Shown here in pieces: positions 36,235-45,161 of a DNA stretch of 64,000 nt. Made by a program: the position numbers and the translations under genes. Every line of letters begins with the position of its first letter. Position 1 is the stretch's first letter. Source of the stretch: Pseudodesulfovibrio senegalensis (GTDB taxonomy: Bacteria; Desulfobacterota; Desulfovibrionia; Desulfovibrionales; Desulfovibrionaceae); NCBI RefSeq assembly GCF_008830225.1, contig NZ_WAIE01000004.1, positions 248,001 through 312,000 of the forward strand, given 5' to 3'. The notes below the pieces were generated by a model that was not told where the DNA came from, searched no databases, and saw only the letters and a program-made list of their open reading frames with translations.

Positions 36235-37179
36235 CTAAATCCCGACTCCGGGCCGCACCAGCGCGCACAGGTAATTGTCCAGCATGGGCAACAGGTCTTT
36301 GCCCCGGTTGTTGTATCGGAATTCCAATTCCTTGAGATAGAGCGGAAACCGCTGGCAGGAAATGCCGCGCAGCCGTTTGAGGTTGTTCAGCAGATAGCCC
36401 CAAAACGGTGTCTCGGCCTCGTCCACATGCACCTTTCCCCTGCGGCGGCGGATGCAGTCGTAGGGCAGGGTGTCGTTGCCGCAGAGCAGCAGCGTGTCGT
36501 AGTTCTTGTATTTGTCCGAATAGACCAGATGCCCGGAGCGCACGATCTTCAGGTGGAAGTTGAGATGAAAATGGAAGAGCGTTTCCGCACGGAATCCCGG
36601 GATCAGGTCGATGAAAACCCACTGGTCGGTTTCCATGATGCCGTAGACCGGGATGGAATCCATGCGCATGCAGGCCGGGCCGCCCGTGAGCCGTGTGCCC
36701 TTGAGGTAGGAATCCAGCCGTGTGTCCGGTCCGAGAAGCTGGGCGCTGTCCGTGGCGTGGGCCAGAATGGCGAAACGGATGGCCGTGGTGGCCTTGAACG
36801 CGGTGTTGTAGGAAAGACTCAGGGTTTCCATGATTTCGGCCATGGGCGTGTCGTTTGCAAAAAGCCGCAGCAGGGTCAGCCATTGGGAGCAGTTCAGGGC
36901 GCCGTTGTCCAGCCAGCGTCCCGTGAACGGGCGAAAGGTGTACTTGCAGGCCGCGCAGCGCAGGCGGTCGTTGCTCAGGGAATAGATTTTGGCGTTGGCG
37001 CAGCGCGGACAGCGGGGCGTTTCATCCGGCCAGCACAGGGATCGCAGATACCGGCGGGCGGCCTGTTCGTCCTGCTCCAATGCGGCGCGTTCGCCGGGGG
37101 CGGGCTTGTGCGCGCCCGAGGCGGACAGAACCGGTGCGGCCGTATCGAGCGTATGGTGCGGCGTGGCCGTGTCCGGCAT
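36235..37179 (-). CDS. IS1595-like transposase
   Basis: 314 aa, start 37179 with GGGAG upstream. An N-terminal zinc ribbon (CPRCANAKIY..RLRCAACKYTFRPFTG) is followed by an ISXO2/IS1595-type transposase core with RMDSIPVYGI, VYSDKYKNYD and the C-terminal LYLKELEFRYNNRG signature. I found no clear flanking terminal inverted repeats or target duplication, so it is either an immobilised copy or a domesticated relative. It borders repeat array B. Confidence 0.7.
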   Translation of the reverse strand: MPDTATPHHTLDTAAPVLSASGAHKPAPGERAALEQDEQAARRYLRSLCWPDETPRCPRCANAKIYSLSNDRLRCAACKYTFRPFTGRWLDNGALNCSQWLTLLRLFANDTPMAEIMETLSLSYNTAFKATTAIRFAILAHATDSAQLLGPDTRLDSYLKGTRLTGGPACMRMDSIPVYGIMETDQWVFIDLIPGFRAETLFHFHLNFHLKIVRSGHLVYSDKYKNYDTLLLCGNDTLPYDCIRRRRGKVHVDEAETPFWGYLLNNLKRLRGISCQRFPLYLKELEFRYNNRGKDLLPMLDNYLCALVRPGVGI

Positions 37180-37397
37180 GGTTTCTCCCTGTACGGTTTT
37201 TTGATCATCCCATGATAGGGGGCACGCACCACCCTGCCAATGAACAGGGTATTGCGCAAGGTTCGGCACCGGATTTGTTGCGTGTCCGCATGGAGGCCGG
37301 ATGTTGACGCCACGGATTTTTGGTGGTTGAGTTCCTGCGCGACATGCCGGATTGTCGCGAATTGAACGCAACAACATACCAGAGTCGGAGAAAAATA

Positions 37398-37679
37398 ATG
37401 CCGCAACGCACTGTGGAAGAGCTGGAAAAGGAACTGGGAACGCTGCTGGGATCGGACTGCCCTGCCTGCGCCGCGCAGGACATCAACGCGGCCTTGCAGG
37501 TCTCCGGCCTGCTGGAGGCAAAGGGCTTTTCCTTTGCCATGAAGGACTGCTGCCCCAAGAGCATGACCGACACCCGCTGGCGCGCCGTGTTTGCGCGTGG
37601 TGACGAGGAATACGCGGTAGAGCACGAAAGCTCGGCCAAGGCCGTGTGCGCCGCAGCCGTGGCCGCCCTGCAGGTGTAA
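37398..37679 (+). CDS. Small hypothetical protein
   Basis: 93 aa from ATG 37398, preceded by GGAGAA. It is compact and mixed alpha/beta, with cysteines in CPAC and CC pairs (SDCPACAAQD, MKDCCPKS). No signal peptide or family was recognised. A terminator follows directly, suggesting a monocistronic unit. Confidence 0.65.
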   Translation: MPQRTVEELEKELGTLLGSDCPACAAQDINAALQVSGLLEAKGFSFAMKDCCPKSMTDTRWRAVFARGDEEYAVEHESSAKAVCAAAVAALQV

Positions 37680-37708
37680 TCATTTTTGATCCATTGAGTT
37701 TCGACGGA

Positions 37709-37745
37709 AACCGCGTGCCACGATCACGGCGCGCGGTTTTTTTGT
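37709..37745 (+). terminator. Rho-independent terminator
   Basis: AACCGCGTGCC and GGCGCGCGGTT form an imperfect GC-rich stem followed by T7, 30 nt after the preceding stop. Confidence 0.8.
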
Positions 37746-37815
37746 GTCTCCCAATAGGTATTTTCATATTTATCGGCGTTTCGTTTTCGGATAGTCTTTT
37801 GCGGTGGAGGCTCCC

Positions 37816-38427
37816 ATGGATGACGACGTTGAAATTTTCATTGCCGAGGAATACCGGACCATGGCGGCGTTTGCCGGGCCGTTGGCGGGCCGGATTTCCC
37901 GGCGGCTGCATGGACGGCCGGACTGTTTCGAATATGACGTGAAAACGGTTTCGGATTGCCCGGGGTTCATCGACGGCATGCTGGAACGCCTGCGGGAGAG
38001 CGCGTCCGAAGTTGCGGCTGCGCTCAACCGGTTGGGCGGGACCGTTGACGACGTTGCCATTGAATTGGTCATGGATGACCTTGAGCACGCCTTGAGCGAG
38101 ATTCTCGATTCCGTGGACGAGGTCAAATGTGCCGAGCTTGAAGGAGCCGAAGAGGCCGGACCGCTGCTGGTTGCCGTGCAACAGCGCGTGGTGCGTGACG
38201 TGCTGCGGGTTTTGCAGACTCTTGTGGATGCGGTGAATCATCCCGAACGGTTCATGGATGCAAGCGGCGAGGACGTGGAATTGGATCTGTTTCTTGAATT
38301 GGACGTGAGCGCGGAAATGGCGGCCCTTGAGACATGGGCCGAAAGACAACAACAGACACGGCCCGGCTTCGGCTGGGGCGGGGTGTTGGCCGCCTTTGGG
38401 CTGGGCTGGTGGCTGGGCCGCAATTGA
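37816..38427 (+). CDS. Hypothetical acidic protein with glycine-rich C-terminal tail
   Basis: 203 aa. ATG 37816 is chosen (GGAGG 5 nt upstream) over an in-frame GTG at 37804. It is strongly acidic and helical, and the last 20 residues (GFGWGGVLAAFGLGWWLG) could be a membrane anchor. No family was recognised. It converges with the Crp/Fnr gene, 10 nt away. Confidence 0.65.
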   Translation: MDDDVEIFIAEEYRTMAAFAGPLAGRISRRLHGRPDCFEYDVKTVSDCPGFIDGMLERLRESASEVAAALNRLGGTVDDVAIELVMDDLEHALSEILDSVDEVKCAELEGAEEAGPLLVAVQQRVVRDVLRVLQTLVDAVNHPERFMDASGEDVELDLFLELDVSAEMAALETWAERQQQTRPGFGWGGVLAAFGLGWWLGRN

Positions 38428-38437
38428 CGCGAAGGAT

Positions 38438-39115
38438 TTATGCCTGCTGCATGGCCGCGAGCGCCTCGCGGTCAAGGATGCGAACGGTTTTGCCGCTGGC
38501 TTCCAGCAGGTTTTCGCGTTTGAATTTCTGGATGGTGCGCGAAAGGGTCTCCGGTGTGGTGCCCACGATCTTGGCCAGCTCGCGGTGGGAGATGGGCAGG
38601 CTGAACGGCTGGCCCGGCTCGGATTGCGACCCGGCTTCCGCGTGCAGCAGGTAGCAGGCGATGCGTTCCTGCGTGCCCAGCAGGGCCAGTGATTCGACCA
38701 TGTTCATGGACTCAAGCAGGCGGGCGGAGAGGGTCTGCATGATCTTGAGCAGCAACAGCGGCTCCCTGCGGGCGAGGTCTTCCATGTCCGCGGCCGGAAT
38801 GTCCGCCACCCGGCTTTCCTCCAATGCGGTCACGTTGACCGGATACGGCCTGTCCGTGAACGCGGTGCAGAAGCAGAACGGCTGTCCTTCCTCCACCAGA
38901 TAGAGAATCTGCTCCTTGCCTTCCGCAGTGCTGCGGAAGATTTTTACCCGTCCCGAAAGCACGATGAAGAAGGCCTGCCTGTCGTCCGACTGGCTGATGA
39001 TACGCTCCGAGGCTTGGTACACGCGGGTGCGCGCCCTTTTTGCCAGCGCGCCCAGTGCGTCGTCGTCAAGGTCCGCGAACAGGGGGATGCCGCGCAAATG
39101 TTCATGCGTGTTCAT
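38438..39115 (-). CDS. Crp/Fnr-family transcriptional regulator
   Basis: 225 aa, start 39115. A cyclic-nucleotide-binding-type beta barrel with IVLSGRVKIFR is followed by a dimerisation helix and a HTH (HRELAKIVGTTPETLSRTIQKF). The FNR N-terminal cysteine cluster is missing, but a CxC pair (QPFCFCTAF) sits in the sensor barrel, so a redox or heme-type effector is possible. It is divergent from the HybA/HybB/cytochrome operon. A palindrome of Crp/Fnr type lies between them, so it is the likely regulator of that operon and of itself. Confidence 0.88.
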   Translation of the reverse strand: MNTHEHLRGIPLFADLDDDALGALAKRARTRVYQASERIISQSDDRQAFFIVLSGRVKIFRSTAEGKEQILYLVEEGQPFCFCTAFTDRPYPVNVTALEESRVADIPAADMEDLARREPLLLLKIMQTLSARLLESMNMVESLALLGTQERIACYLLHAEAGSQSEPGQPFSLPISHRELAKIVGTTPETLSRTIQKFKRENLLEASGKTVRILDREALAAMQQA

Positions 39116-39137
39116 GACTTGATTCTTTCCATAAAAA

Positions 39138-39151
39138 TTGACGGTTATCAA
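39138..39151. promoter_or_regulatory. Crp/Fnr-type palindrome in the divergent promoter
   Basis: TTGACGGTTATCAA fits the 14-bp Fnr-type pattern TTGAT-N4-ATCAA with one difference. It lies 22 nt from the regulator start and 76 nt before the ferredoxin-like gene. Confidence 0.7.
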
Positions 39152-39227
39152 TGCACTAACGCCATGAGGCAGGTATGGTGCAGGTACTCATGTGTGACAA
39201 TCGTGTTTGAATAGGGAGGAGATAATC

Positions 39228-40130
39228 ATGAGCATTCCCCGCAGAAAGTTTTTGGGGGCGCTGGGGGCCGCAGGCATGGCCGTCGCGATGCCCGGCAAGG
39301 CGCAGGCGTGGGAGTCCAAGGCTCCGCCGGACCCGTTCGGGTGTCTGGTGGACCTGACCCGTTGCGTCGGCTGCCGCAAGTGCGAGCAGGCCTGCAACGA
39401 GGTCAACAAGCTGCCCGAGCCCGAGACAAAATTTGACGACCTGACCATCCTCGACGCCAAACGCCGACCCGATGACAAGGTCTATACCGTGATCAACCGG
39501 TATTACCCGGGCCGCATGGACGACAGGAACAAGCTCGCGCCCACGTTCGTGAAGGTGCAGTGCATGCACTGCCAGGACCCGGCCTGCGTTTCGGCCTGCA
39601 TTACGGGCGCGCTTTCCAAGCGTCCCGACGGTGCGGTGCATTACGACGTGAGCAAATGTATCGGCTGCCGCTATTGCATGGCGGCATGTCCCTTTGAAAT
39701 TCCCGCCTACGAGTACCACGACCCGATCACGCCGCAGGTGCGCAAGTGCACCTTCTGTTTCGACCGGCTGGAAAAGGGCCAGAAACCCGGCTGCGTTTCC
39801 ATCTGTCCGGTGGAGGCCATCACTTTTGGCAAGCGCGACAAGGTGCTGGAGCTGGCCAAGGGCCGCATCAGCCGCGATCCGGCGCGGTACGTGGACCACG
39901 TGTATGGAGAAAAGGAAGTGGGCGGCACGAGCTGGCTGTACATTTCCGGCGACGACTTCGGCAAGGTCGGTTTCCAGAACTTGCCCGCGCGGCCCATGCC
40001 CCAGACCTCGGAAACGATTCAGCACGCGCTGTTCAGTTATCTGTGGTCGCCGCTGGCCCTGTTCGGTCTGCTGGGCGCGGTCATGGGATACACCTCCCGC
40101 AAGCACAAGGAGGAAGACCATGACGCATAA
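39228..40130 (+). CDS. HybA-like periplasmic iron-sulfur subunit
   Basis: 300 aa, start 39228 behind AGGGAGGAG. A twin-arginine signal ([10 protein letters not shown]) is followed by four [4Fe-4S] cysteine groups: [41 protein letters not shown], and CTFCFDR..CVSICP. A C-terminal membrane helix (~270-290) anchors it, as in HybA of hydrogenase-2 and the related subunits of Hmc, Nhc and Ohc complexes. It overlaps the HybB-like gene by 11 bases. Role inferred: electron wire between a periplasmic cytochrome and the membrane quinone subunit. Confidence 0.92.
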   Translation: MSIPRRKFLGALGAAGMAVAMPGKAQAWESKAPPDPFGCLVDLTRCVGCRKCEQACNEVNKLPEPETKFDDLTILDAKRRPDDKVYTVINRYYPGRMDDRNKLAPTFVKVQCMHCQDPACVSACITGALSKRPDGAVHYDVSKCIGCRYCMAACPFEIPAYEYHDPITPQVRKCTFCFDRLEKGQKPGCVSICPVEAITFGKRDKVLELAKGRISRDPARYVDHVYGEKEVGGTSWLYISGDDFGKVGFQNLPARPMPQTSETIQHALFSYLWSPLALFGLLGAVMGYTSRKHKEEDHDA

Positions 40131-41283
40131 GCCGTACCCCGTGGACAGGCCGTTCTGGACCCCGGGCACCTATGTCATGCTGGTGTTCATGATTGCGGCC
40201 GCCCTGACGCTGGTGGTTCGCTACACCTTTGGTCTGGCCGCTGTCACCAACCTGAACAACCACTACCCGTGGGGCATCTGGATCGGGCTGGACGTGGCCT
40301 CGGGCGTAGCCCTTGCCGCGGGCGGATTCACCACCGCGTTTCTGGCCCACATCCTCGGCCGCCACTATTACGAGGCCGTGACCCGGCCCGCGCTGCTGAC
40401 CGCCGCACTGGGCTACACCTTCGTGGCCATCGCGGTGTTCGTTGACATCGGGCGTTCGTGGGCCATCTGGAAACCCATCGTCTACCAGAACCACAACTCG
40501 GCCCTGTTCGAGGTGGCCATGTGCGTGATGACGTATGTGACCGTGCTCTGGATCGAGTTCATCCCGGTTCTTGCCGAACGCCTCGGGAAAAAGATTCGCC
40601 TGCTGGCCTTTTTGAACCGCATTCTGGACAAAACCATGTGGGTGTTCATCATCCTCGGCGTGGTGTTGTCCTGCATGCACCAGTCCAGCCTCGGAACCCT
40701 GCTGGTCATCGCGCCCACCAAGGTTTCGCCGCTCTGGCACACGCCGCTCATGCCGCTTCTGTTCCTGACCTCGGCCTTTGCCGTGGGCTATCCCATGGTC
40801 GTGGTGGAAACGACCATAGCCACGTCGTCGCTGAAGCTGGATTCCGAAATGAACGTGCTCGGCCCGCTCTCGCGCATCACCATCCTGCTTCTGGGCATCT
40901 ACATGGCCATCAAGGTGGGCGACCTGATCGCCCGGGGTGCCTATGTGACCCTGCTGGACGGCTCGGCCCAGAGCAATTCGTTCCTTGTGGAAGTGGTGCT
41001 GGGCGTCATTGTGCCGTGGGTCATGCTGCTGTTCCCGGCGGTGCGCCGTTCGCGCAAGCTGCTGTTCTCCGCAGCGTTCATGATCGTGGCCGGGGTCATG
41101 CTGAACCGGTTCAACGTGTTCGTGGTCTCGTTCAAGGCCCCGTATGCGTCGCATCCCTATTATCCGGCCATCGGCGAGGTGCTGGTCACCGCCGGAGCCG
41201 TGGCTACCATCTTCTTCCTGTACCGGGTGTTCGTGACCTTCTTCCCGGTGCTCTCCGCCCAAAAGCAGGAGGTTTCCCAATGA
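40120..41283 (+). CDS. HybB/NrfD-family integral membrane quinone-reactive subunit
   Basis: 387 aa with about ten membrane helices, starting at 40120 behind AAGGAGGAAG. It matches the HybB branch of the NrfD/PsrC family ([23 protein letters not shown], quoted in part, and [12 protein letters not shown]). It carries no heme motif. It overlaps both neighbours, the HybA-like gene and the cytochrome gene. Members exchange electrons with menaquinone and may move protons. It makes this locus a transmembrane redox complex rather than a purely soluble pathway. Confidence 0.92.
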   Translation: MTHKPYPVDRPFWTPGTYVMLVFMIAAALTLVVRYTFGLAAVTNLNNHYPWGIWIGLDVASGVALAAGGFTTAFLAHILGRHYYEAVTRPALLTAALGYTFVAIAVFVDIGRSWAIWKPIVYQNHNSALFEVAMCVMTYVTVLWIEFIPVLAERLGKKIRLLAFLNRILDKTMWVFIILGVVLSCMHQSSLGTLLVIAPTKVSPLWHTPLMPLLFLTSAFAVGYPMVVVETTIATSSLKLDSEMNVLGPLSRITILLLGIYMAIKVGDLIARGAYVTLLDGSAQSNSFLVEVVLGVIVPWVMLLFPAVRRSRKLLFSAAFMIVAGVMLNRFNVFVVSFKAPYASHPYYPAIGEVLVTAGAVATIFFLYRVFVTFFPVLSAQKQEVSQ

Positions 41284-43436
41284 TGAAAAACATACTCGCG
41301 TGGCTGGCGTTTGCAGCCGTTGCGGTCGGTTCCGGGGTTTCGGTCCCGGCATGGGCCGCGGTGCCCGCTGGGGACGCCGAGCCCGTGGTCAAGTCCCGCA
41401 AGGACAGGACCCCCATGCCCGCAGGATGGGCGGCCAAGGATCAGGACGAGGCCAGAAAGCTGGCCACCAAGAAGTATCCTTTCGTGGAAAAGGTGCTCAT
41501 GGAGGACCTGCCGCTCAGACAGCAGCGTCTGCGCAAGATGGGCATCGGCTACAAGGACATCAAGCACAGCTACATCCTGCTGGACAGTCCGTATGTTGAT
41601 ACCTACGAAAAGAAATACGAGCCCGTGCGGTTCATGCATTCCAAGCACGCCGCAGCGCTGGACGGCGACTGCGCGGCCTGCCACCATCTGCGGCCTGCGG
41701 ACCCTAAGGCCCCGGAAACCGTGGCCTGCCGAGCCTGCCATCAGGAAACGGCCATTGGCGACGGTTCCGAGCGCATCGGACTCAAGGCGGCCTATCACAT
41801 GCAGTGCATGGACTGCCACGAGAAGATGAAAAAGGGACCGGTGGGGTGCGAGGGGTGTCATGCCAAGCGCAGCGTGGACCACAAGGAACTGGTCAAGCTG
41901 CCGGAAAATCCCACGCCCCAACAGGTGACCATGGAGTGCCTGCGCTGCCATCAGGCCGCGGGCGAGGACATGCTGTCCACGGCCCATTGGCTGTGGCGCG
42001 GGCCTTCGCCGTATACAACCGAACACAGAAAGAGCGTCATGTCGGGAAAGGGGACAACGACGCTCAACAATTTCTGAATATCCCCCATCAGCAACGAGGC
42101 TCGTTGCACATCATGCCATGCGGGATACGGTTGGAAGGACGCTTCCTTTGATTTCACCAACGAAAAGAACATTGACTGCCTTGTGTGTCACGACACCACG
42201 GGCAGCTACGTCAAGGCCCCGCCCAAGGCGGGTATGCCCGATCCCAAGGTGGATCTGAACTATGTGGCCAAGAATGTCGGCCCCACCAGCAGAAAGACCT
42301 GCGGCACCTGCCACTTCAGCGGCGGCGGGGGCGATGCGGTCAAGCACGCGGACATGAGCGCCGAGCTGTTCTGGCCCAGCCGGAACTGCGACGTGCACAT
42401 GGGCGGGTACGACTTCTCCTGCGTGGAATGCCACAAGACCCGCAACCACAAGATATCGGGCCGTTCCACGTCCGCGCCCGTGGCCGAAGGTTCCCGGGCC
42501 TGCGAGGACTGCCATACGTCCGCGCCGCACTATGGCGACACCCTGCTGGACCATCACCTGAACAAGCACAGTACCACCGTGGCCTGCAATACCTGCCATT
42601 CGCCGGTCTATTCCAAGTGCAGCCCCACCAAGACGTGGTGGGACTGGTCCACGGCCGGAGACACGGAGCGTGTGGTGGGCAAGGACAAGTACGGCAAGCC
42701 GGATTACAACTGGAAAAAGGGGAGCTTCCTCTGGAAGGAATCCGCCAAGCCGCAGTATGCTTGGTACAACGGCTTCATGAGCCGCCTGCTGCTCGGCGAC
42801 GCCATTGATCCCGAGGCACAGGGATTCGCGCCCGGCGAAACGCTGACCTTTGAACAGAAGCAGCAGCTCGTGCGCACGCGCATCACCGAGCCCATCGGTT
42901 CCATCGGCGACCCCCATTCGCGGATCACGCCGTTCAAGATCATGTCCGGCATCCAGCCCGCGGATGCGGAGCATCGCTATCTGCTCATTCCGCACCTGTA
43001 TCCTTACGGCAAGGACGACAAGACCGCCTACTGGAAGAACCGGGACTGGCAGAAGTCCTTTGGCGAGGGCATGAAAAAGGCCAAGCTGCCGTACAGCGGC
43101 AAATACATGTGGGTGGCCACGGATATGTACTGGCGCATCGAGCACGAGGTCATGCCCAAGGAGAGCGCGCTCTCCTGCGTGCAGTGCCATGAAAGCCTGA
43201 AGGGCGAGAAGACGTGCGACCGCTGCCATCAGGACTCCCGGAACGTCAAGTTCAAGGAGTTGGCGGAAAGGGGCACGGACTTCAGGTACATGCAGTCCCA
43301 AGGACGCGACGTGGGCGATTTGATCGGCGTCACCAACTACATCGAGTTCAAGAAACTCGGCTACAAGGGTGACCCCATCATCTATGGCGGCCGCTTCAAG
43401 CAGCTGCCGTTGGGCTACGGCCCGGCCGCAAAGTAG
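41280..43436 (+). CDS. Selenocysteine-containing 13-heme cytochrome c (c3-like domain plus OTR-like domain)
   Basis: 718 aa if TGA 42075-42077 is read as selenocysteine (residue 266). The ATG at 41280 has AGGAGG 7 nt upstream and gives a signal peptide (cleavage near AWA-AVP). Thirteen CxxCH motifs are present. Four at ~131-205 form a tetraheme c3-like domain. Nine follow: CLRCH before the TGA, then CTSCH, CLVCH, CGTCH, CVECH, CEDCH, CNTCH, CVQCH and CDRCH. The second part matches the octaheme tetrathionate reductase family: the family's NNFC active-site motif is NNF-TGA here. D352-x2-K355 lies exactly 86 and 89 residues on, as Cys64, Asp150 and Lys153 do in the Shewanella enzyme (recalled numbering). 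Substrate unknown; an S-O, S-S or N-O compound is plausible. Confidence 0.85.
42091..42107 (+). promoter_or_regulatory. Candidate bacterial SECIS hairpin in the cytochrome gene
   Basis: GCAACGA-GGC-TCGTTGC forms a perfect 7-bp stem with a three-base loop, starting 13 nt after the UGA. Bacterial SECIS elements need a short stem-loop at about this distance with a guanosine among the first loop bases, and both are met. Confidence 0.75.
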
Positions 43437-43461
43437 CGGACATTGCCCGGAAACGACAACG

Positions 43462-43498
43462 CGGCCCCGGACCATTGCGGTTCGGGGCCGTTTTTTTT
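43462..43498 (+). terminator. Rho-independent terminator after the cytochrome gene
   Basis: CGGCCCCGGACC pairs with GGTTCGGGGCCG (one G-T pair), followed by T8. It ends the HybA/HybB/cytochrome operon. Confidence 0.92.
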
Positions 43499-43623
43499 GT
43501 GCGGTGCAGCAGTGTCTTTCCCGGTGCCGGGTTGCCATGAACATGCAAACCGGGGTAACTATGGTAATAAAACCATGAAAGAGGGAATTCGGGCGCGCGT
43601 CGAGGGCCGCCAAAGGAAATGTC

Positions 43624-44946
43624 ATGAACGGGCAGGTCGATTCCACCGGGCTGAAGCGGATTCTGGACTGCGTCGGACTGGGCGTGTTTGCCGTGGACAC
43701 GGACTGGAGGATCATTTTTTTCAGCCGCGAGGCCGAACGCATCACGGGATTTACCGCGCAGGAGGCCATGGGCAGACTCTGCCGCGACGTGTTCGGATCC
43801 GACCGCTGCGTAAAGAAATGCCACCTGCAGCAGGCCATGCGTTCCGGCCGCAACGTGGTCAAGGCGCGCGTGGAGATCGTGAACCGGAATAACCGGCGCG
43901 TGCCGCTGGAGGTCACCGCCGCGGTGCTGCGCGACGAGCAGGGCACGGTGCTGGGCGGGGTGGAATCCTTTGTGGACCTCACGGCCCGGCAGGCATTGGA
44001 AAAATGCGTGCGCCAGTCCTATCGCTTTTCGGACATGGTGGGGCGCGATCCGGCCATGCAGCGGCTGTTTCGCACCGTGGAGGTCGTCGCCCCCACCGAG
44101 GCCACGGTGCTGCTGCAGGGCGACACGGGCACGGGCAAGGACCTGCTGGCCCGGGTCATCCACAACTTGAGTCCGCGCTCGTCCGGCCCGTACGTGAAGG
44201 TCAACTGTGCGGCCATTCCTGCCAGTCTGCTGGAATCGCAGCTTTTCGGCTACCGTAAGGGTGCGTTCACGGATGCGAGGGAGGACAGGCCCGGCCTGTT
44301 TGCCGAGGCGCAGGGCGGCAGCATCTTTCTGGACGAGGTGGGCGACATTCCGCTGGAATCGCAAGCCAAACTCTTGCAGGTACTGGACGAGCAGCAATAC
44401 ATTCCCCTCGGGGCCACCAGCCCGGAGAGCGTGGACGTGCGCCTCATGGCCGCTACCAACCGGGATCTTGCGGCCATGGCTGACCGGGGCGTGTTCCGGC
44501 CGGACCTGTTTTACCGTCTGCGTGTGGTGGAGCTTGCCCTGCCGCCGCTGTCCGAGCGTCGCTGCGACATCCCTTTGCTCATCGACCATTTTCTGAACGA
44601 ATTTTCGGCGTTGCAAGGAAAAACGGCACAGGAGCTTTCGCCGCGCGCACTCAAAGTCCTTCTGGATTACCACTACCCCGGCAATGTGCGCGAGCTGCGG
44701 CACATCATCGAACACGGGGTCATTTTGAGCACCGGCGAGACCATCCACGCGGCCGACCTGCCGCACTATCTGCTTTCCGGGCCGCGTCCGGCAGTGCCCG
44801 GCGGAGATGCATCAGACGAGACCGACGAGCGCACACGGCTTCGCCAACATCTGGACCGGCACGGCTGGCGTATGAACGAGGCCGCGCAGGCGCTCGGCAT
44901 CGACCGCACCACCCTGTGGCGGCGCAGGCGCAAGCACGGGCTGTGA
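43624..44946 (+). CDS. PAS-domain sigma54-dependent transcriptional activator
   Basis: 440 aa. An N-terminal PAS (~8-120) contains a cysteine triad (CRDVFGSDRCVKKC) that could sense redox state or hold a cofactor. A sigma54 AAA+ domain follows with Walker A (GDTGTGKD) and Walker B (SIFLDEVGD); the sigma54-contact loop reads GAFTDA rather than GAFTGA. A Fis-type HTH ends the protein (MNEAAQALGIDRTTLWRRRRKHG). It lies between the cytochrome operon and the iron-sulfur gene, directly upstream of a palindromic site and a -24/-12 promoter, so the latter gene is its most likely target. Confidence 0.93.
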   Translation: MNGQVDSTGLKRILDCVGLGVFAVDTDWRIIFFSREAERITGFTAQEAMGRLCRDVFGSDRCVKKCHLQQAMRSGRNVVKARVEIVNRNNRRVPLEVTAAVLRDEQGTVLGGVESFVDLTARQALEKCVRQSYRFSDMVGRDPAMQRLFRTVEVVAPTEATVLLQGDTGTGKDLLARVIHNLSPRSSGPYVKVNCAAIPASLLESQLFGYRKGAFTDAREDRPGLFAEAQGGSIFLDEVGDIPLESQAKLLQVLDEQQYIPLGATSPESVDVRLMAATNRDLAAMADRGVFRPDLFYRLRVVELALPPLSERRCDIPLLIDHFLNEFSALQGKTAQELSPRALKVLLDYHYPGNVRELRHIIEHGVILSTGETIHAADLPHYLLSGPRPAVPGGDASDETDERTRLRQHLDRHGWRMNEAAQALGIDRTTLWRRRRKHGL

Positions 44947-44991
44947 TACGCCACAAGGGCGTTTTGCCGATGTTGCATCTGTTGCGTTGTT

Positions 44992-45008
44992 TGTTGCGCA
45001 CTGCAACA
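44992..45008. promoter_or_regulatory. Upstream activator palindrome for the sigma54 promoter
   Basis: TGTTGCGCACTGCAACA is a perfect TGTTGC-N5-GCAACA inverted repeat. Further TTGC/GCAA half-sites surround it (44970-45030). It stands about 85 nt upstream of the -24/-12 promoter, the normal place for an enhancer-binding protein. Confidence 0.75.
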
Positions 45009-45091
45009 CGATAACGCAACATCAGTTGCATCATTGGTTTCCCTGCCTGCCTAATCCGTTGAAATCATTGGTCCCGGATATTCTGCGATTT

Positions 45092-45107
45092 TGGCCTTGC
45101 TCTTGCT
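45092..45107 (+). promoter_or_regulatory. Sigma54 (-24/-12) promoter
   Basis: TGGCCTTGCTCTTGCT fits TGGCAC-N5-TTGC closely, with the GG and GC doublets at the obligatory spacing (45093-45094 and 45105-45106). The downstream gene starts 55 nt on. Confidence 0.82.
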
Positions 45108-45161
45108 CTTTACGGATAGTCTGGGCGCGTTGCGCGTCCGGCAAAGCCGCAAGGAGGTATC

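Noticed and set aside
41280-43436. The cytochrome gene as a pseudogene with a nonsense codon
   Set aside because: The frame is intact on both sides, all heme motifs are kept, codon use does not change after the TGA, the TGA falls on the active-site cysteine position, and a SECIS-like hairpin follows at the right distance. Pseudogene status cannot be formally excluded without relatives.
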